This document shows, one piece after another, positions 26,047 through 35,015 of a stretch of DNA of 64,000 bases (position 1 is its first letter; each line of letters starts with the position of its first letter). The stretch lies in assembly GCA_963708795.1 (NCBI GenBank), contig CAVPUH010000007.1, positions 124,001-188,000 on the forward strand, read 5' to 3'. Position numbers and translations under genes: made by a program. Origin of the DNA: DAIQRJ01 sp963708795 (GTDB taxonomy: Bacteria; Actinomycetota; Actinomycetes; Propionibacteriales; DAIQRJ01). The notes under the pieces are model-generated. The model was not told the DNA's origin, did no database searches, and saw only the letters and a list, made by a program, of their open reading frames with translations.

Positions 26047-26740
26047 GTCCGTCAGTGTGCCCGTTCCCGGGCTCCCTCGGCGATGGCACGCTCGGTTCGG
26101 AGCCGGCGGACTCGGCTCCGGCGGACTCGTCGACCGTGCTGATCGCGGCTCGCATCGCGCCGACGAACCATCGTTGCCAGCCGGCCGACGTCCAGCCCTT
26201 CTCCTCGACCAGCTTGAGCCAGACGTCTCGTGAGGCCAGGGTCCACACGACGTCGACGACCTCCGCCGGGGCCTCCCGGCCGAGGACGAGATCGACGGCG
26301 AACCGCACCTCCTGCCAGCGCAACTGCTCACGCTCGCGGAGTCGGGCCGCGGCGGCCAGATCGGTGACGGCGGCCTGGTCGAGCACGCGCTGGATCGTCG
26401 CCGAGCGTTCGTGCGCGCCGGCGAGCCATGCGGCTCCGGCCGCGACACGCTGCTCCGGTGGTCCCGACCCCATCGCGAGGTACTCGGCACGCTCGCGCAC
26501 CGGGACCGGTCGGTCGTCACCGGCGATGCGCTGGTCGATGCACGTGTCGAGGAGGGCGTGCTTGCTCTCGAACATCAGGTAGACGGTCTGCCGTGCCACC
26601 CCGGCGCGCTCGGCCACCCCCGCCATCGTCGTGCCGACCCAACCCTGGGTGACGAAAAGCTCGTGCGCGGCGCCCACGACGTCGGCCCGCGTGCGACGCG
26701 CCTGCGCGGCCCGCACGGGCGACGTATAGGGCCTGGGCAC
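26033..26740 (-). CDS. TetR-family transcriptional regulator
   Basis: The 235-residue protein has an N-terminal HTH (about residues 15-62) with AAHELFVTQGWVGTTMAGVA and AGVARQTVYLMFESKHALLD. The ligand-binding domain is not assigned. It is divergent from the alpha/beta-hydrolase-like gene at 26872 and overlaps the GNAT gene, and may regulate both. The intervening 131 nt include an AT-richer stretch (26755-26815) well suited for promoters and operator. Confidence 0.85.
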   Translation of the reverse strand: MPRPYTSPVRAAQARRTRADVVGAAHELFVTQGWVGTTMAGVAERAGVARQTVYLMFESKHALLDTCIDQRIAGDDRPVPVRERAEYLAMGSGPPEQRVAAGAAWLAGAHERSATIQRVLDQAAVTDLAAAARLREREQLRWQEVRFAVDLVLGREAPAEVVDVVWTLASRDVWLKLVEEKGWTSAGWQRWFVGAMRAAISTVDESAGAESAGSEPSVPSPREPGNGHTDGRGRG

Positions 26741-26871
26741 GGGCTCATCCTAAGGACTTTTCGGGCATTCGACCCGAACAGTTCTTTCACTGTACTTAAA
26801 GACTTGTCAATTGCCTCTTCGGTTCGCCAGCATCGACAGCTCGACGAGCCGCGCGACCGAGGAGACCCACC

Positions 26872-27696
26872 GTGACCACCGGCCTGACCGAAGGAACCAG
26901 AACCGTCGACACGCGCCTGGGCGTGCTGAACGTCGAGATCCGCGGATCGGGGGCGCCGGCTCTGCTCTGGCACAGCATGTTCGTGGACTCACGGACCTGG
27001 GAGCGCGTCGTGCCCGCCCTCGCGGAACGCCGGACGCTCGTGCTCGTCGACGGGCCGTCGTCGGGACGGAGCGATCCCCTTCGCCGGCGCAGCACCATCG
27101 CCGAGTGCGCCGACGTCGCGCTCGAGATCCTCGATGCCCTCGGGCTCGACGCCGTCGACTGGCTCGGCAATGCGTGGGGTGGTCATGTCGGTATCGCGCT
27201 GGCAGCTCGAGCTCCCGGGCGGGTCCGGAGCCTGATCGCCATCGGTTCGCCGACTCATCACCTCACCGGCGCGGTGCGGGCGAAGGTGCTGGCCCTGAAG
27301 CCGGTCTACCGGCTCCTCGGACCCATCCCGCCGGTGACGGGCGCACTGCTCGAGTCCCTGCTGTCGGACTCGACCCGAGCCAGCGACCCGGCCGCGGTCG
27401 AGACCGTCGCGTCGGCGTTCCGTGCGGCCGATCGGGCCGGCCTGGCGCATGCGATGCGGTCGTTCGTCCTCGACCGGCCCGACCTGCACGACGAAGCGCG
27501 CTCGATCACGGCTCCGACGCTGTTCATCGCCACTGACGATCGAGGCGAGTGGACGCCGGACGAAGCCGCCGACGAGGTCGGGCACATGCGCAACGCCACG
27601 CTCGTCACCCTCCACGGCGGCCGGGCGCTCCCCGCGCTCGAGGCGCCGGACGCGGTGGTCGGAGCCGTGACGAGCTTCTGGGACCGGCCGGTCTGA
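26872..27696 (+). CDS. Alpha/beta-hydrolase-fold protein lacking the usual nucleophile
   Basis: The 274-residue protein has the alpha/beta-hydrolase fold (LLWHSMFVDSRTWERVVPAL; VLVDGPSSGRSD) but the nucleophile elbow reads GNAWGG, with Ala101 where Ser is expected. Near the C-terminus the block normally holding the catalytic His reads HGGRALPALEAPD, with Arg251 at the likely His position. An acid remains in TDDRGEW. It is therefore probably not a classical serine hydrolase; it may bind a ligand or act by another route. GAGGAG is 7 nt ahead of the GTG. It is divergent from a TetR gene. Confidence 0.78.
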   Translation: MTTGLTEGTRTVDTRLGVLNVEIRGSGAPALLWHSMFVDSRTWERVVPALAERRTLVLVDGPSSGRSDPLRRRSTIAECADVALEILDALGLDAVDWLGNAWGGHVGIALAARAPGRVRSLIAIGSPTHHLTGAVRAKVLALKPVYRLLGPIPPVTGALLESLLSDSTRASDPAAVETVASAFRAADRAGLAHAMRSFVLDRPDLHDEARSITAPTLFIATDDRGEWTPDEAADEVGHMRNATLVTLHGGRALPALEAPDAVVGAVTSFWDRPV

Positions 27697-27712
27697 GAGC
27701 GCCGCGCTCAGA
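27692..27712. terminator. Short bidirectional hairpin between convergent genes
   Basis: TCTGAG-a-GCGC-c-GCGC-TCAGA forms a 10-bp stem with a one-base bulge and a tiny loop, spanning the two convergent gene ends at 27696 and 27708. Small but well placed. Confidence 0.4.
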
Positions 27713-28145
27713 GGCCGGTGACGTAGGCCTCGAAACGGTCGAGCGACGTCATGAAGCCGGCCTGGTTCTCCGGCGTACGGAACATCGCCGGCACCTTCGT
27801 CTGGTGGATCCGGATCTCGGTCCGGCCGTCCCCGAGGTCGGTGAACGTCGACGTCGAGGTCATGCCGCTGTCGGGTTCGACCCAGGCGATCGTCTCCGGT
27901 TCGTCGACGGCCGTGAACACCCCGTACGTGGGGTAGCGGGCACCGTCGGCGTCGTTGACCATCACGGTCTTGAAGACCCCGCCGGGGTGCGGCTCGACGA
28001 CGATGTCCTCGATCGGGCTGCTCATGCCGGTCGGACCCCAGAAGTGGGTGAGGTGCTCGGGGGTGATCATGCAGCGGAAGACGAGCTCGCGAGGCGCGGC
28101 GACGGTACGGGTGAAGACGAGTTCGCCGAGGTCGGTGTCAGGCAT
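27708..28145 (-). CDS. SRPBCC (AHSA1-type START-like) protein
   Basis: The 145-residue protein shows FTRTVAAPRELVFRCMITPE, HFWGPTGMSSPIEDIVVEPH and GFMTSLDRFEAYV, the signature of the Aha1-C-like SRPBCC family often encoded with ArsR regulators. It has a hydrophobic cavity for an unknown ligand. AGGAG is 7 nt before the ATG, and the start overlaps the ArsR stop by 8 nt. It is the third gene of the operon reading from 29147. Confidence 0.88.
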   Translation of the reverse strand: MPDTDLGELVFTRTVAAPRELVFRCMITPEHLTHFWGPTGMSSPIEDIVVEPHPGGVFKTVMVNDADGARYPTYGVFTAVDEPETIAWVEPDSGMTSTSTFTDLGDGRTEIRIHQTKVPAMFRTPENQAGFMTSLDRFEAYVTGL

Positions 28146-28518
28146 GGTGAGTCTCCTGGTCGGTGTTGGTGGTGGGCTGCTGGATCCGGCGAAGGTGTTC
28201 GTCGAGCTTGTCGAACCGCTCGGTCCAGATCTGGCGGTGGCGCTCGATCCAGTCGGTCGCGGCGTCGAGCCTCGCCGGTTCGAGGTGGCACGGGCGGGTC
28301 TGGCGGTGCCGGCCGCGCGAGATGAGACCGCACCGCTCGAGGACCTTCACGTGCTTCGACACGGCCTGGAGCGAGAGCGCGAACGGCTCGGCGAGTTGGT
28401 TGACGGTCGCGTCCGAGGTCGCCAGCCGGGCCAGCATCGCGCGGCGGGTCGGATCGGCGAGGGCGGCGAAGGTCAGGTCGAGCTGCTCGTCGGTCAGGTC
28501 GTCGACGGCCGCGGTCAT
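28138..28518 (-). CDS. ArsR-family winged-helix repressor
   Basis: The 126-residue protein has the compact winged helix: TFAALADPTRRAMLARLA, NQLAEPFALSLQAVSKHVKV and LERCGLISRGRHRQTR. No CxC metal site is seen in the recognition helix, so it belongs to the metal-independent SRPBCC-linked group. Its ATG overlaps the stop of the upstream gene (ATGA) and its end overlaps the SRPBCC gene. The palindromes in the promoter at 29155-29197 are candidate operators for autorepression. Confidence 0.9.
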   Translation of the reverse strand: MTAAVDDLTDEQLDLTFAALADPTRRAMLARLATSDATVNQLAEPFALSLQAVSKHVKVLERCGLISRGRHRQTRPCHLEPARLDAATDWIERHRQIWTERFDKLDEHLRRIQQPTTNTDQETHHA

Positions 28519-29147
28519 CGGGCCACCCCCACCAGGTCGACCAGGCGCGCGACACCCGGGCCGGCGAGCCGCTCGACACCGGCCGGCCGCGTCGCGAGCG
28601 CGAGGACGAGGTCCACGCCGTCGCCGCCGACCTCAGCGCCGTCGCCGTGGTGCCAGCCGACGTCCGGAGCGCGGAGGTCGAGGCCGTCGAGGTCGAGGTG
28701 GAAGTACTTCAGGCTGGCCGGCGATGCGAGGTGGGTGAGGACGGCGCCGGTGGCTTCGGCCGACGGGCGCCAGTCGATGCCGAGCGGACGGCACACGTCG
28801 AGGCCGTGGACGACGTCGTGGGTGAGCGGTGCCTCGAAGCCCGCCCGCGGTGGTCGCCAGCGTGACCCGATCAGCGCGCGGTACTCGGCGGCGAGCTGCC
28901 CGATCGGCCGGGCTCCGTCACGGTGCGCGACCCGCCCGGCCATCCGGTCGAAGCTGCCGCCGGCCCGGAGGAGCTCGACGATGTAGCGGCCCGGCGAGAA
29001 GCGCAGCGGCATGGTCATGTGGGCGACCATCTCGCGCACCGTCCAGCCGTCCGCGAGGGTCGGCTCGTCCCACTGCGGTGCGTCGAGGCCGTCGAGCACG
29101 TCCGCGAAGGCGGAACGCGTGTCCACGACGAGCGGGTAGGGATCCAT
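28515..29147 (-). CDS. Maleylpyruvate-isomerase/DinB-like protein
   Basis: The 210-residue protein has GWTVREMVAHMTMPLRF (first helix with metal His) and THDVVHGLDVCRPLG, the second part of the metal site of mycothiol-dependent maleylpyruvate-isomerase-type four-helix proteins, plus a C-terminal SCP2-like segment. These proteins use mycothiol as thiol cofactor. ATG at 29147 is preceded by TAGATT at 7 nt with a full promoter, so the mRNA is leaderless. It is the first gene of an operon with ArsR and SRPBCC genes. Confidence 0.8.
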   Translation of the reverse strand: MDPYPLVVDTRSAFADVLDGLDAPQWDEPTLADGWTVREMVAHMTMPLRFSPGRYIVELLRAGGSFDRMAGRVAHRDGARPIGQLAAEYRALIGSRWRPPRAGFEAPLTHDVVHGLDVCRPLGIDWRPSAEATGAVLTHLASPASLKYFHLDLDGLDLRAPDVGWHHGDGAEVGGDGVDLVLALATRPAGVERLAGPGVARLVDLVGVAR

Positions 29148-29154
29148 GCGGAGT

Positions 29155-29183
29155 AATCTACCGTGCGGTTGATCAACTGACAA
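29155..29183 (-). promoter_or_regulatory. Promoter of the 29147-27708 operon with palindromic operators
   Basis: On the minus strand TTGTCA (29178-29183), a 17-nt spacer and TAGATT (29155-29160) lie 7 nt before the ATG. Inside the spacer is the perfect palindrome GTTGATCAAC (29168-29177), and TGAC...GTCA (29178-29197) brackets the -35. Both suit binding by the operon's own ArsR protein. Confidence 0.75.
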
Positions 29184-29242
29184 GCTGATAAAGGTCAGGT
29201 CGTGCAACCGAGAAGGGTCTGTTCCGGCTGGCGAGTCTCGAA

Positions 29243-29290
29243 GTGCAGAAGACCGCAGTTCCCGGCGCCCAGAACCGCGGCCTTCTGCAC
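29243..29290. repeat. Long imperfect hairpin in the divergent gap
   Basis: A 19-bp inverted repeat with two mismatches (29243-29261 and 29272-29290, loop 10 nt) lies between divergent genes, so it is not an obvious terminator. Its outer arm, TGCAGAA followed by G.CCGCA, resembles the arm of the dnaB terminator at 44339-44384. Confidence 0.6.
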
Positions 29291-29320
29291 TCTCGGCCAA
29301 CGCGCCTCCGAGCCCCGGCT

Positions 29321-29560
29321 TGTCAGACGGAGGGTGCGCTGGGCCGCACGGTTCGTCTGACCGGCGCCCGGCGAGGCTTGTCAGGCGGAGGGTGCGCCGG
29401 GCCGCACGGTTCGTCTGACCGGCGCCCGGGCCGAGGCGGCTTGTCAGGCGGAGGGTGCGCTGGGCCGCACGGTTCGTCTGACCGCCGTCGGGCGAGCGGC
29501 GTGTCAGGCGGAGGGTGCGCTGGGCCGCACGTCGCCTGACGCCTCCGGGCCGAGCGGCCG
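29321..29560. repeat. Four tandem copies of a palindromic repeat (about 60-nt units)
   Basis: Units begin at 29321, 29379, 29442 and 29502 (spacing 58, 63, 60). Each has TGTCAG(A/G)CGGAGGGTGCGC, a short GGGC centre, CGCACGGTTCG and CTGAC, i.e. arms that pair to form an imperfect hairpin of about 42 nt, followed by a more variable GC-rich linker. The fourth copy has a shortened right arm. A fifth copy lies at 46650-46691. No coding function is likely; the short open frame through the array is a by-product of the repeat. Confidence 0.88.
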
Positions 29561-29588
29561 CCCGGCGAAGGGTGCGAGAATCCGCGCC

Positions 29589-30365
29589 GTGGCCCTCCGG
29601 TACGTCGCGCTCGGCAGCTCGTTCGCGGCCGGTCCGGGCATCGACCCGATCCTCGACGAGCGGGCCGGCCGCTCCGGGTCCAACTACGCCCACCTCGTCG
29701 CTCGTGAGCTCGACCTGGACCTCGTCGACGTGACCTGCTCGGGGGCCACCACCGACGACCTGCTCCGCACTGCGCAGCGCGTCGGCTGGCGCCGGCACGT
29801 CCCTCCGCAGCTCGACGCCGTCGGACCCGACACCGACCTGGTGACCATCACCGTCGGCGGCAACGACGTCGGCTACCTCGGGTCACTCGCCGGCACGACC
29901 AACCGGCAGCGCTTGCTGGACCACCTGACGTGGCTACCCGAGCCGCTGCTGCGGCGACTGTCGCCCTCGGCGGACGAGCTGCCGTCCGGCGACGACGCAC
30001 GGGCCGTGTCGACCGCGCTGGTCCAGGTCGTCGAGGCCGTGCGGACGCGCGCCCCGGACGCCCGCGTCCTCCTCGTGCCCTACCTGACCATCCTCGGCTC
30101 TGCGCCGACCGGGCTCCCGTTGACCGGGCCGCAGGATCTGCGGCTCCGCGGCATCGCCGACGGGCTGGCCGACGCGTTCGGCTCGGCGGCCGCAGCCGGC
30201 GACGCGGAACTCGTGCCGGTCCCCGCGGCCAGCCTCGATCACGGCCTCGGCTCCGCCGAACCCTGGGTCACCGGATTCGGCCGCGGCGTCAGCGCCCCGT
30301 TCCACCCGAATCGCGCGGGCATGGTCGCCGTCGCCGCCCTGGTCTGCGCCCACCTGCGCGCCTGA
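29589..30365 (+). CDS. SGNH/GDSL-family hydrolase
   Basis: The 258-residue protein has block I as GSSFAAGPG (catalytic Ser), block III as VGGNDVGYL, and a C-terminal FHPN with the catalytic His. These are the SGNH esterase/lipase marks; the N-terminus MALRYVALGSSFAAG is close to actinobacterial GDSL lipases. No signal peptide is seen, so it appears cytoplasmic. GTG at 29589 starts immediately before the conserved strand, just after the repeat array. Confidence 0.85.
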   Translation: MALRYVALGSSFAAGPGIDPILDERAGRSGSNYAHLVARELDLDLVDVTCSGATTDDLLRTAQRVGWRRHVPPQLDAVGPDTDLVTITVGGNDVGYLGSLAGTTNRQRLLDHLTWLPEPLLRRLSPSADELPSGDDARAVSTALVQVVEAVRTRAPDARVLLVPYLTILGSAPTGLPLTGPQDLRLRGIADGLADAFGSAAAAGDAELVPVPAASLDHGLGSAEPWVTGFGRGVSAPFHPNRAGMVAVAALVCAHLRA

Positions 30366-30425
30366 CCCGGCTCCAGCCCCAGCCTCTCGGAACAATCGCC
30401 CCCGCCATCGGAGTTGCGCACACCC

Positions 30426-31283
30426 ATGACGTCAACCGCAACCACCGACACCTTCGACATCACCGGCCTGGGCACGGTTCACCGCCTCGGCTTCGGCGCG
30501 ATGCGGATCACCGGCCCCGGGATCTGGGGCGAGCCGGCCGACCGCGAGGTCGCCCGCAGCGTGGTCCGACGTGCGCGTCGAGCTGGGCGTCGACTTCATC
30601 GACACCGCCGACTCCTACGGCCCCACGTCTCCGAGGAGATCATCGCCGAGGCCGCGTACCCCTATCCGGACGGCGCTGACAATCGCGACCAAGGCCGGGC
30701 TGACCCGCTCCGGGCCGAACGTGTGGGCCCCGGTCGGGCGCCCGGAGTACCTCCGTCAGCAGGCCGAACTCAGTCTCCGGCGGCTCAAGGTCGACGCCAT
30801 CGACCTGTTCCAGCTCCACCGCATCGACCCCAAGGTCGACCGCGACGAGCAGTTCGGTGTGCTGAAGGAGCTGCAGGACGAGGGAAAGGTCCGGGCACTC
30901 GGCCTGTCCGAGGTCTCGGTCGACGAGATCGATCGCCGCCCAGGAGTACTTCACCGTCGCGACCGTGCAGAACCGCTACAACCTGATCGACCGCACGTGC
31001 GCCGACGTCCTCGACTACTGCGACCGAGCACGGCATCGGCTTCATCCCGTGGGCGCCGGTGTCGGCCGGCGAGCTGGCCCGCCCCGGCGGTGTCGTCGAC
31101 GCGGCCGCACACCGTCTCGGCGTGACGCACTCGCAGGTCGCGCTGGCCTGGCTGCTCCAGCGCTCGCCGGTGATGCTCCCGATCCCGGGCACCGGGTCGG
31201 TCGAGCACCTCGAGGAGAACCAGGCGGCGGCCGGGGTGTCCCTCGACGCCGAGACGATCGCGGAGCTCGACGCGGCGGCCTGA
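30426..31283 (+). pseudogene. Aldo/keto reductase broken by five frameshifts
   Basis: Segments in three frames assemble a normal AKR of about 285 residues: TVHRLGFGAMRITGPGIWGE, LGVDFIDTADSYG with catalytic Asp/Tyr, SEEIIAEA, IATKAGLTR with catalytic Lys, RPEYLRQQAELSLRRLKVD, DLFQLHRID with His, VATVQNRYN, and finally LPIPGTGSVEHLEEN. Breaks fall near 30575, 30630, 30680, 30945 and 31025. NADPH-dependent carbonyl reduction is the family role. As no amino-acid decay is seen between breaks, sequence error or recent damage is the likely cause. Convergent with the methyltransferase 1 nt away. Confidence 0.78.
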
Positions 31284-31284
31284 G

Positions 31285-31932
31285 TCAGGGCCGGATGTCG
31301 ATGACCCGTACATGGACGCGCGGCGAGCGTTCGATACCGGCATGGGTGTCGACATCGAACGCGGCGAGTGTGACGACCCGTTCGGTGGGCGCGTAGCTGC
31401 GGTCGGCGTCCCCCGCGATCGCGATCGCACCCGCTGCGGCCTGCCGTCGCAGCCACGCGGTGGACCGTTCGGCCAACGCCCGCTCGTAGAACAGGTCACC
31501 CGCCACGACGACGCTGCCGTCGGCCTGCTCGGCCGACGGCAGCTCGTCGAGCACGTCGGCGCACCGCGTCTGCACGACGACACCGTTGATCGCCGCGTTG
31601 GCGGTGACGGCGGCGATGGCCACCGGATCGACGTCGATGCAGACGATCGAGCGGGCACCGGCCAACGCCGCCGCGATGCCGACGAGTCCCGACGCACAAC
31701 CGATGTCGATGACGTCCCGGCCGGCCACGACGCCCGGATGGTCGAGCAGCCACCGCGCGAGCACCTGACCGCCCGGCCACGCGAACGCCCAGAACGGCAG
31801 CTCGTCGCCCGCCTCCCACACCGACCAGGGGTCGTCGGCGAGCAACAGGGTGATCTCCGGAACACTCGGGACGATCGTCGGCCGCGCGCGCCCGTCGAGT
31901 CGGGCGGTGACGGGATCGGCGTCCCGGTTCAT
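31285..31932 (-). CDS. Class I methyltransferase, ETFB-KMT/NNMT-like
   Basis: The 215-residue protein has FWAFAWPGGQVLARWLLDHP before motif I (VIDIGCASGLVGIAAALAGA), CIDVDPVAI and the post-motif GDLFYER. This arrangement is that of the lysine-methyltransferase branch including ETFB methyltransferase. A protein substrate is possible. TAGGTT lies 6 nt ahead of the ATG (leaderless). It is divergent from the LuxR-type regulator. Confidence 0.8.
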   Translation of the reverse strand: MNRDADPVTARLDGRARPTIVPSVPEITLLLADDPWSVWEAGDELPFWAFAWPGGQVLARWLLDHPGVVAGRDVIDIGCASGLVGIAAALAGARSIVCIDVDPVAIAAVTANAAINGVVVQTRCADVLDELPSAEQADGSVVVAGDLFYERALAERSTAWLRRQAAAGAIAIAGDADRSYAPTERVVTLAAFDVDTHAGIERSPRVHVRVIDIRP

Positions 31933-31938
31933 GCGGCC

Positions 31939-31944
31939 AACCTA
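31939..31944 (-). promoter_or_regulatory. -10 element TAGGTT, leaderless methyltransferase
   Basis: TAGGTT ends 6 nt before the ATG at 31932, within the 61-nt gap to the divergent LuxR gene. No good -35 is visible. Confidence 0.4.
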
Positions 31945-31993
31945 GGCGCATAACGCTTCACGTCCGCCTACCGGATCGACGACACTGGCGAAC

Positions 31994-34637
31994 ATGCCAC
32001 TCCTCGAGCGCCGGCACAGCCTCGACGCGCTCACCGAATACGCGGCGGACGCCCGCGACCGCGCCGGTCGCCTGGTCCTCGTGTCCGGCGAGGCCGGAGT
32101 CGGGAAGTCGAGCCTCGTCGACCGCTTCCTGACCGACACTCCGGATGCGCGACGGGCCGTCGGAGCCTGCGACGGCCTGTTCATCCCGCGTCCACTCGGA
32201 CCGCTGTTCGACATCGCCGAGCAGTTGGGCGGCGAACTCCTCGAGGCCGCCGGGACCGGGGCCACCCGCGACGAACTGTTCGGCGTCCTGCTGCGTCAAC
32301 TCGACCGGTCGGCGTCACTCACCGTGCTGGTCATCGAGGACGTGCACTGGGCGGACGAGTCGACCCTCGACCTGCTGCGGCATCTCGGCCGCCGGATCCG
32401 CGACCTCCCCGTGCTGGTGATCGCCACCTATCGCAACGACGTCCTGGCGACCACGCACCCCCTCCGGGTCGTCCTCGGGGAGCTGGCCTCCCAGCGCTCG
32501 ACCCGCCGCGTCGATGTCGGGCCGCTGTCGGCGGACGCGGTGGCGACGCTGGCGAACATCGCGGCGAGCCGGCTGACCGCGGCCGACCTGTACCGGCTCA
32601 CCGGCGGCAACCCGTTCTTCGTCACCGAGGTCCTGCGCTCCGATGACGGCGAACTCCCGCTCTCCGCGCGGGACGCCGTGGCCGCACGCGTCGCCCACCT
32701 CTCCGCTGACGCACGCCGCACGGTCGAGACGGCAGCGCTGGACGGCGTGCGTGTCGACGCCGCGCTGCTCGCGGTGGTTCCGGGCGCTTCGCTGGACGTG
32801 CTGGACGAACTGGTGGCCGCCGGGGTGTTCGCGAGTGACGGTGCGGCCTTGCGATTCCGGCACGAGATCATCCGGCTGGCGGTCGAACAGCAGGTGACCG
32901 CGCACCGGCGCGGGCCGATCCACCGCGACGTCCTGGCCGAGTTGCGCCGCCAGGGCTGCGACGACGATGCGCGGCTCGCCTACCACGCCGAGGGTGCAGG
33001 CGACCGCGACGCCGTCCTGGCCTTCGCTCCTCGCGCCGCCGCACGCGCCGCTGCGCTGGCGGCCCATCGCGAGTCGGCGGAGCAGTACGAACGGGCCGTG
33101 CGTTTCAGCCCGGAGCCCTCCGACGCAGGCGTCGACGACGGCACCCTCGCCGTGCTGGCCGACTTGAACGACCGGCTCGCTCGGGAGACGTCGCTGGTCG
33201 ATCGTTGGCAGGACGCGGCGGACGCCCGCAGCCGTGCGATCGGGCTGTGGCGCCGGTTGGGCGACGCCCGCCGCGAGGGCGACGCCCACCGATACCTGTC
33301 CCGCGCGATGTGGCGACTGTGCCGTGGCGACGAGGCGCTGGCCGAAGCCGAGGCCGCCGCGGCGATCCTCGAACCGCTCGGTCCGACTCCCGAACTCGGA
33401 TGGGCCTGGGCGAACCTCGCCAACGAACGGACGCTCGAAGGGGACGCCAGCGGTGCCCTGGTCGTCGTGCGGCGGGCCCGCGAGCTGGCCGGCGAGCTCG
33501 GACTCGAGCCGCTGGAGAGCGACGCGCTGAACACCGAAGCCTGCCTGCTCCACCTGGCGGGCGACGACGGGACACCGTTGCTGCGTCGTGCGCTGCGGCT
33601 CGCGCTCGACGCGGGCGCCGACGAGCAGGCCGGCCGCGCGTACGCCAACCTCTACGAGTTCCTCGTCACGGAGTTCCGGCTGGTGGAAGCGAACGAGTGC
33701 TTCGTCGAAGGCGTGGCCTTCTGCGAGGACCACGAGCTGGCCACGTTCGTCTCCTGCCTGCACGGGCGGCACGCGGTCGCCGTGGAGGTCGCCGGCCGCT
33801 GGGACGAGGCCCTGCGACCGGCCGCCCGGTTGCTCGACGTCGAGGACCTGTCGCCGGTCAACCGGTTGACGCCGCAGCTGACGTCGGGGCGGATCCATGC
33901 GCGGCGCGGTGACATCTCGCCGTGGCCGTGGCTCGACGAGGCGACCGCCCATGCGCAGTCGACCAACGAACCGCTGTGGATCGCGGTCGCCCGAACGGCG
34001 CGGGCCGAGGCCCACTGGCTCGAGGGCCGGTCCGCCGAGGCGGTCGGCGAGATCGTGCGGGCAGCGGCCGAAGCCGGGCGGTGCGACGAATGGACCCGCG
34101 GCGCGGTGGCCGGGTGGGGGGCCAGACTCGGGCTCGATCTCGACCTACCCGGCGGTATCGCGGCGCCCTATCGGCTGGCGCGCGACGGGAGGTTCGCCGA
34201 AGCCGCCGCTTGGTGGCGACGACTCGGCTGCCCGTATCAGGAGGCGCTCGCTCTGCTGGATTCGGGCGAGGACGAGCCGATGCGCGAGGCCGTGCGCCGG
34301 TTCGAGGCCCTCGGCGCCGGTGCCGCGGTCACCGCCACCCGTCGGGCCATGCGGGAGCGCGGGATGCGCTCGATCCCTGTCGGGTTCGCGCTCGGCGACG
34401 CGCGCTCATCCGCTCGGCCTGACCGCGCGTGAACGCGAGGTGCTCGACCGGCTGGGTGCCGGTGTCACCAATGCCGAGATCGCCGACCAGCTCGTGATCT
34501 CGGTGAAGACGGTCGATCACCACGTGTCGGCCGTCCTGGCCAAGCTCGGCGTCCACTCGCGACGCGCGGCCGTCGCAGAGGCAACCCGGCTGGGCCTCGG
34601 CGGTCCGCACGGCCCCGCGCACCAGCGCGCGAGATAG
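31994..34637 (+). pseudogene. Large ATP-binding LuxR-family (LAL-type) regulator, frameshift before the HTH
   Basis: The long frame (812 codons, to 34432) holds an AAA/NACHT-like ATPase with Walker A at residues 32-40 (GEAGVGKSS), Walker B in TVLVIEDVHWADES, then TPR-like helices. The LuxR DNA-binding domain lies in the +1 frame: GLTAREREVLDRLGAGVTNA and EIADQLVISVKTVDHHVSAV, ending at 34637. One extra T near 34385 explains this; restoring the frame gives PVG-SRSATRAHPLGLT. If real, the protein would lack its HTH. Such regulators activate catabolic or secondary-metabolism genes; the target is unknown. Confidence 0.85.
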
Positions 34638-34735
34638 GGAACCCGGCGGGCAATCTGGGTGGTCGTTCCCGATTCCGCCCGGCGGCCGCCGACCTACGTT
34701 CGTCGTGTCCCACCCGATGAACCAAGGAGCTCGAC

Positions 34736-34984
34736 ATGCCTCTCTACATGGACATCCACTCGATCGACGGTGTGACGGTCGACGCCGTCGCCAAGGCTCA
34801 CGCGTTCGACCTCCAGACCCAAGGCGGCTACGACGTCCGCTACATGCGGTACTGGGTGGACGAGCAGAAGGGCGCGGTCTTCTGCCTCGTGGAAGCACCC
34901 TCGCCGGAGGCCGCGACCGCAGTGCACCGCGAAGCGCACGGACTCATGGCCGACTCGATCCACGAAGTGCAGGAAGGCACGTGA
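34736..34984 (+). CDS. DUF4242 protein (SCO4226-type nickel-binding family)
   Basis: The 82-residue protein MPLYMDIHSIDGVTVDAVA with KGAVFCLVEAPSPEAATAVHREAHGLMADSIHEV is a DUF4242 ferredoxin-like-fold member. The characterised Streptomyces relative SCO4226 binds nickel; the His residues in DIHSI and REAH are potential ligands, though metal choice here is inference. AAGGAG lies 6 nt ahead of the ATG. It is downstream of the LuxR-ATPase gene by 98 nt. Confidence 0.8.
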   Translation: MPLYMDIHSIDGVTVDAVAKAHAFDLQTQGGYDVRYMRYWVDEQKGAVFCLVEAPSPEAATAVHREAHGLMADSIHEVQEGT

Positions 34985-35015
34985 CGCTTCGCCCCGGTCG
35001 TCGGGTCCGGTCGCC

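Noticed and set aside
29243..29539. Small coding gene through the repeat array (SGGGCAGPHGSSDR-type repeats)
   Set aside because: The repetitive peptide merely follows the DNA repeat; unit spacing of 58, 63 and 60 is not always a multiple of three, so it is not kept as a protein repeat.
29243..29560. CRISPR-like array
   Set aside because: Units are contiguous, palindromic and about 60 nt with no unique spacers, and no cas genes are present; it is a tandem repeat.
30426..31283. Programmed ribosomal frameshifting in the aldo/keto reductase
   Set aside because: Five shifts in both directions without slippery heptamers or downstream structures cannot be programmed; error or mutation is far likelier.
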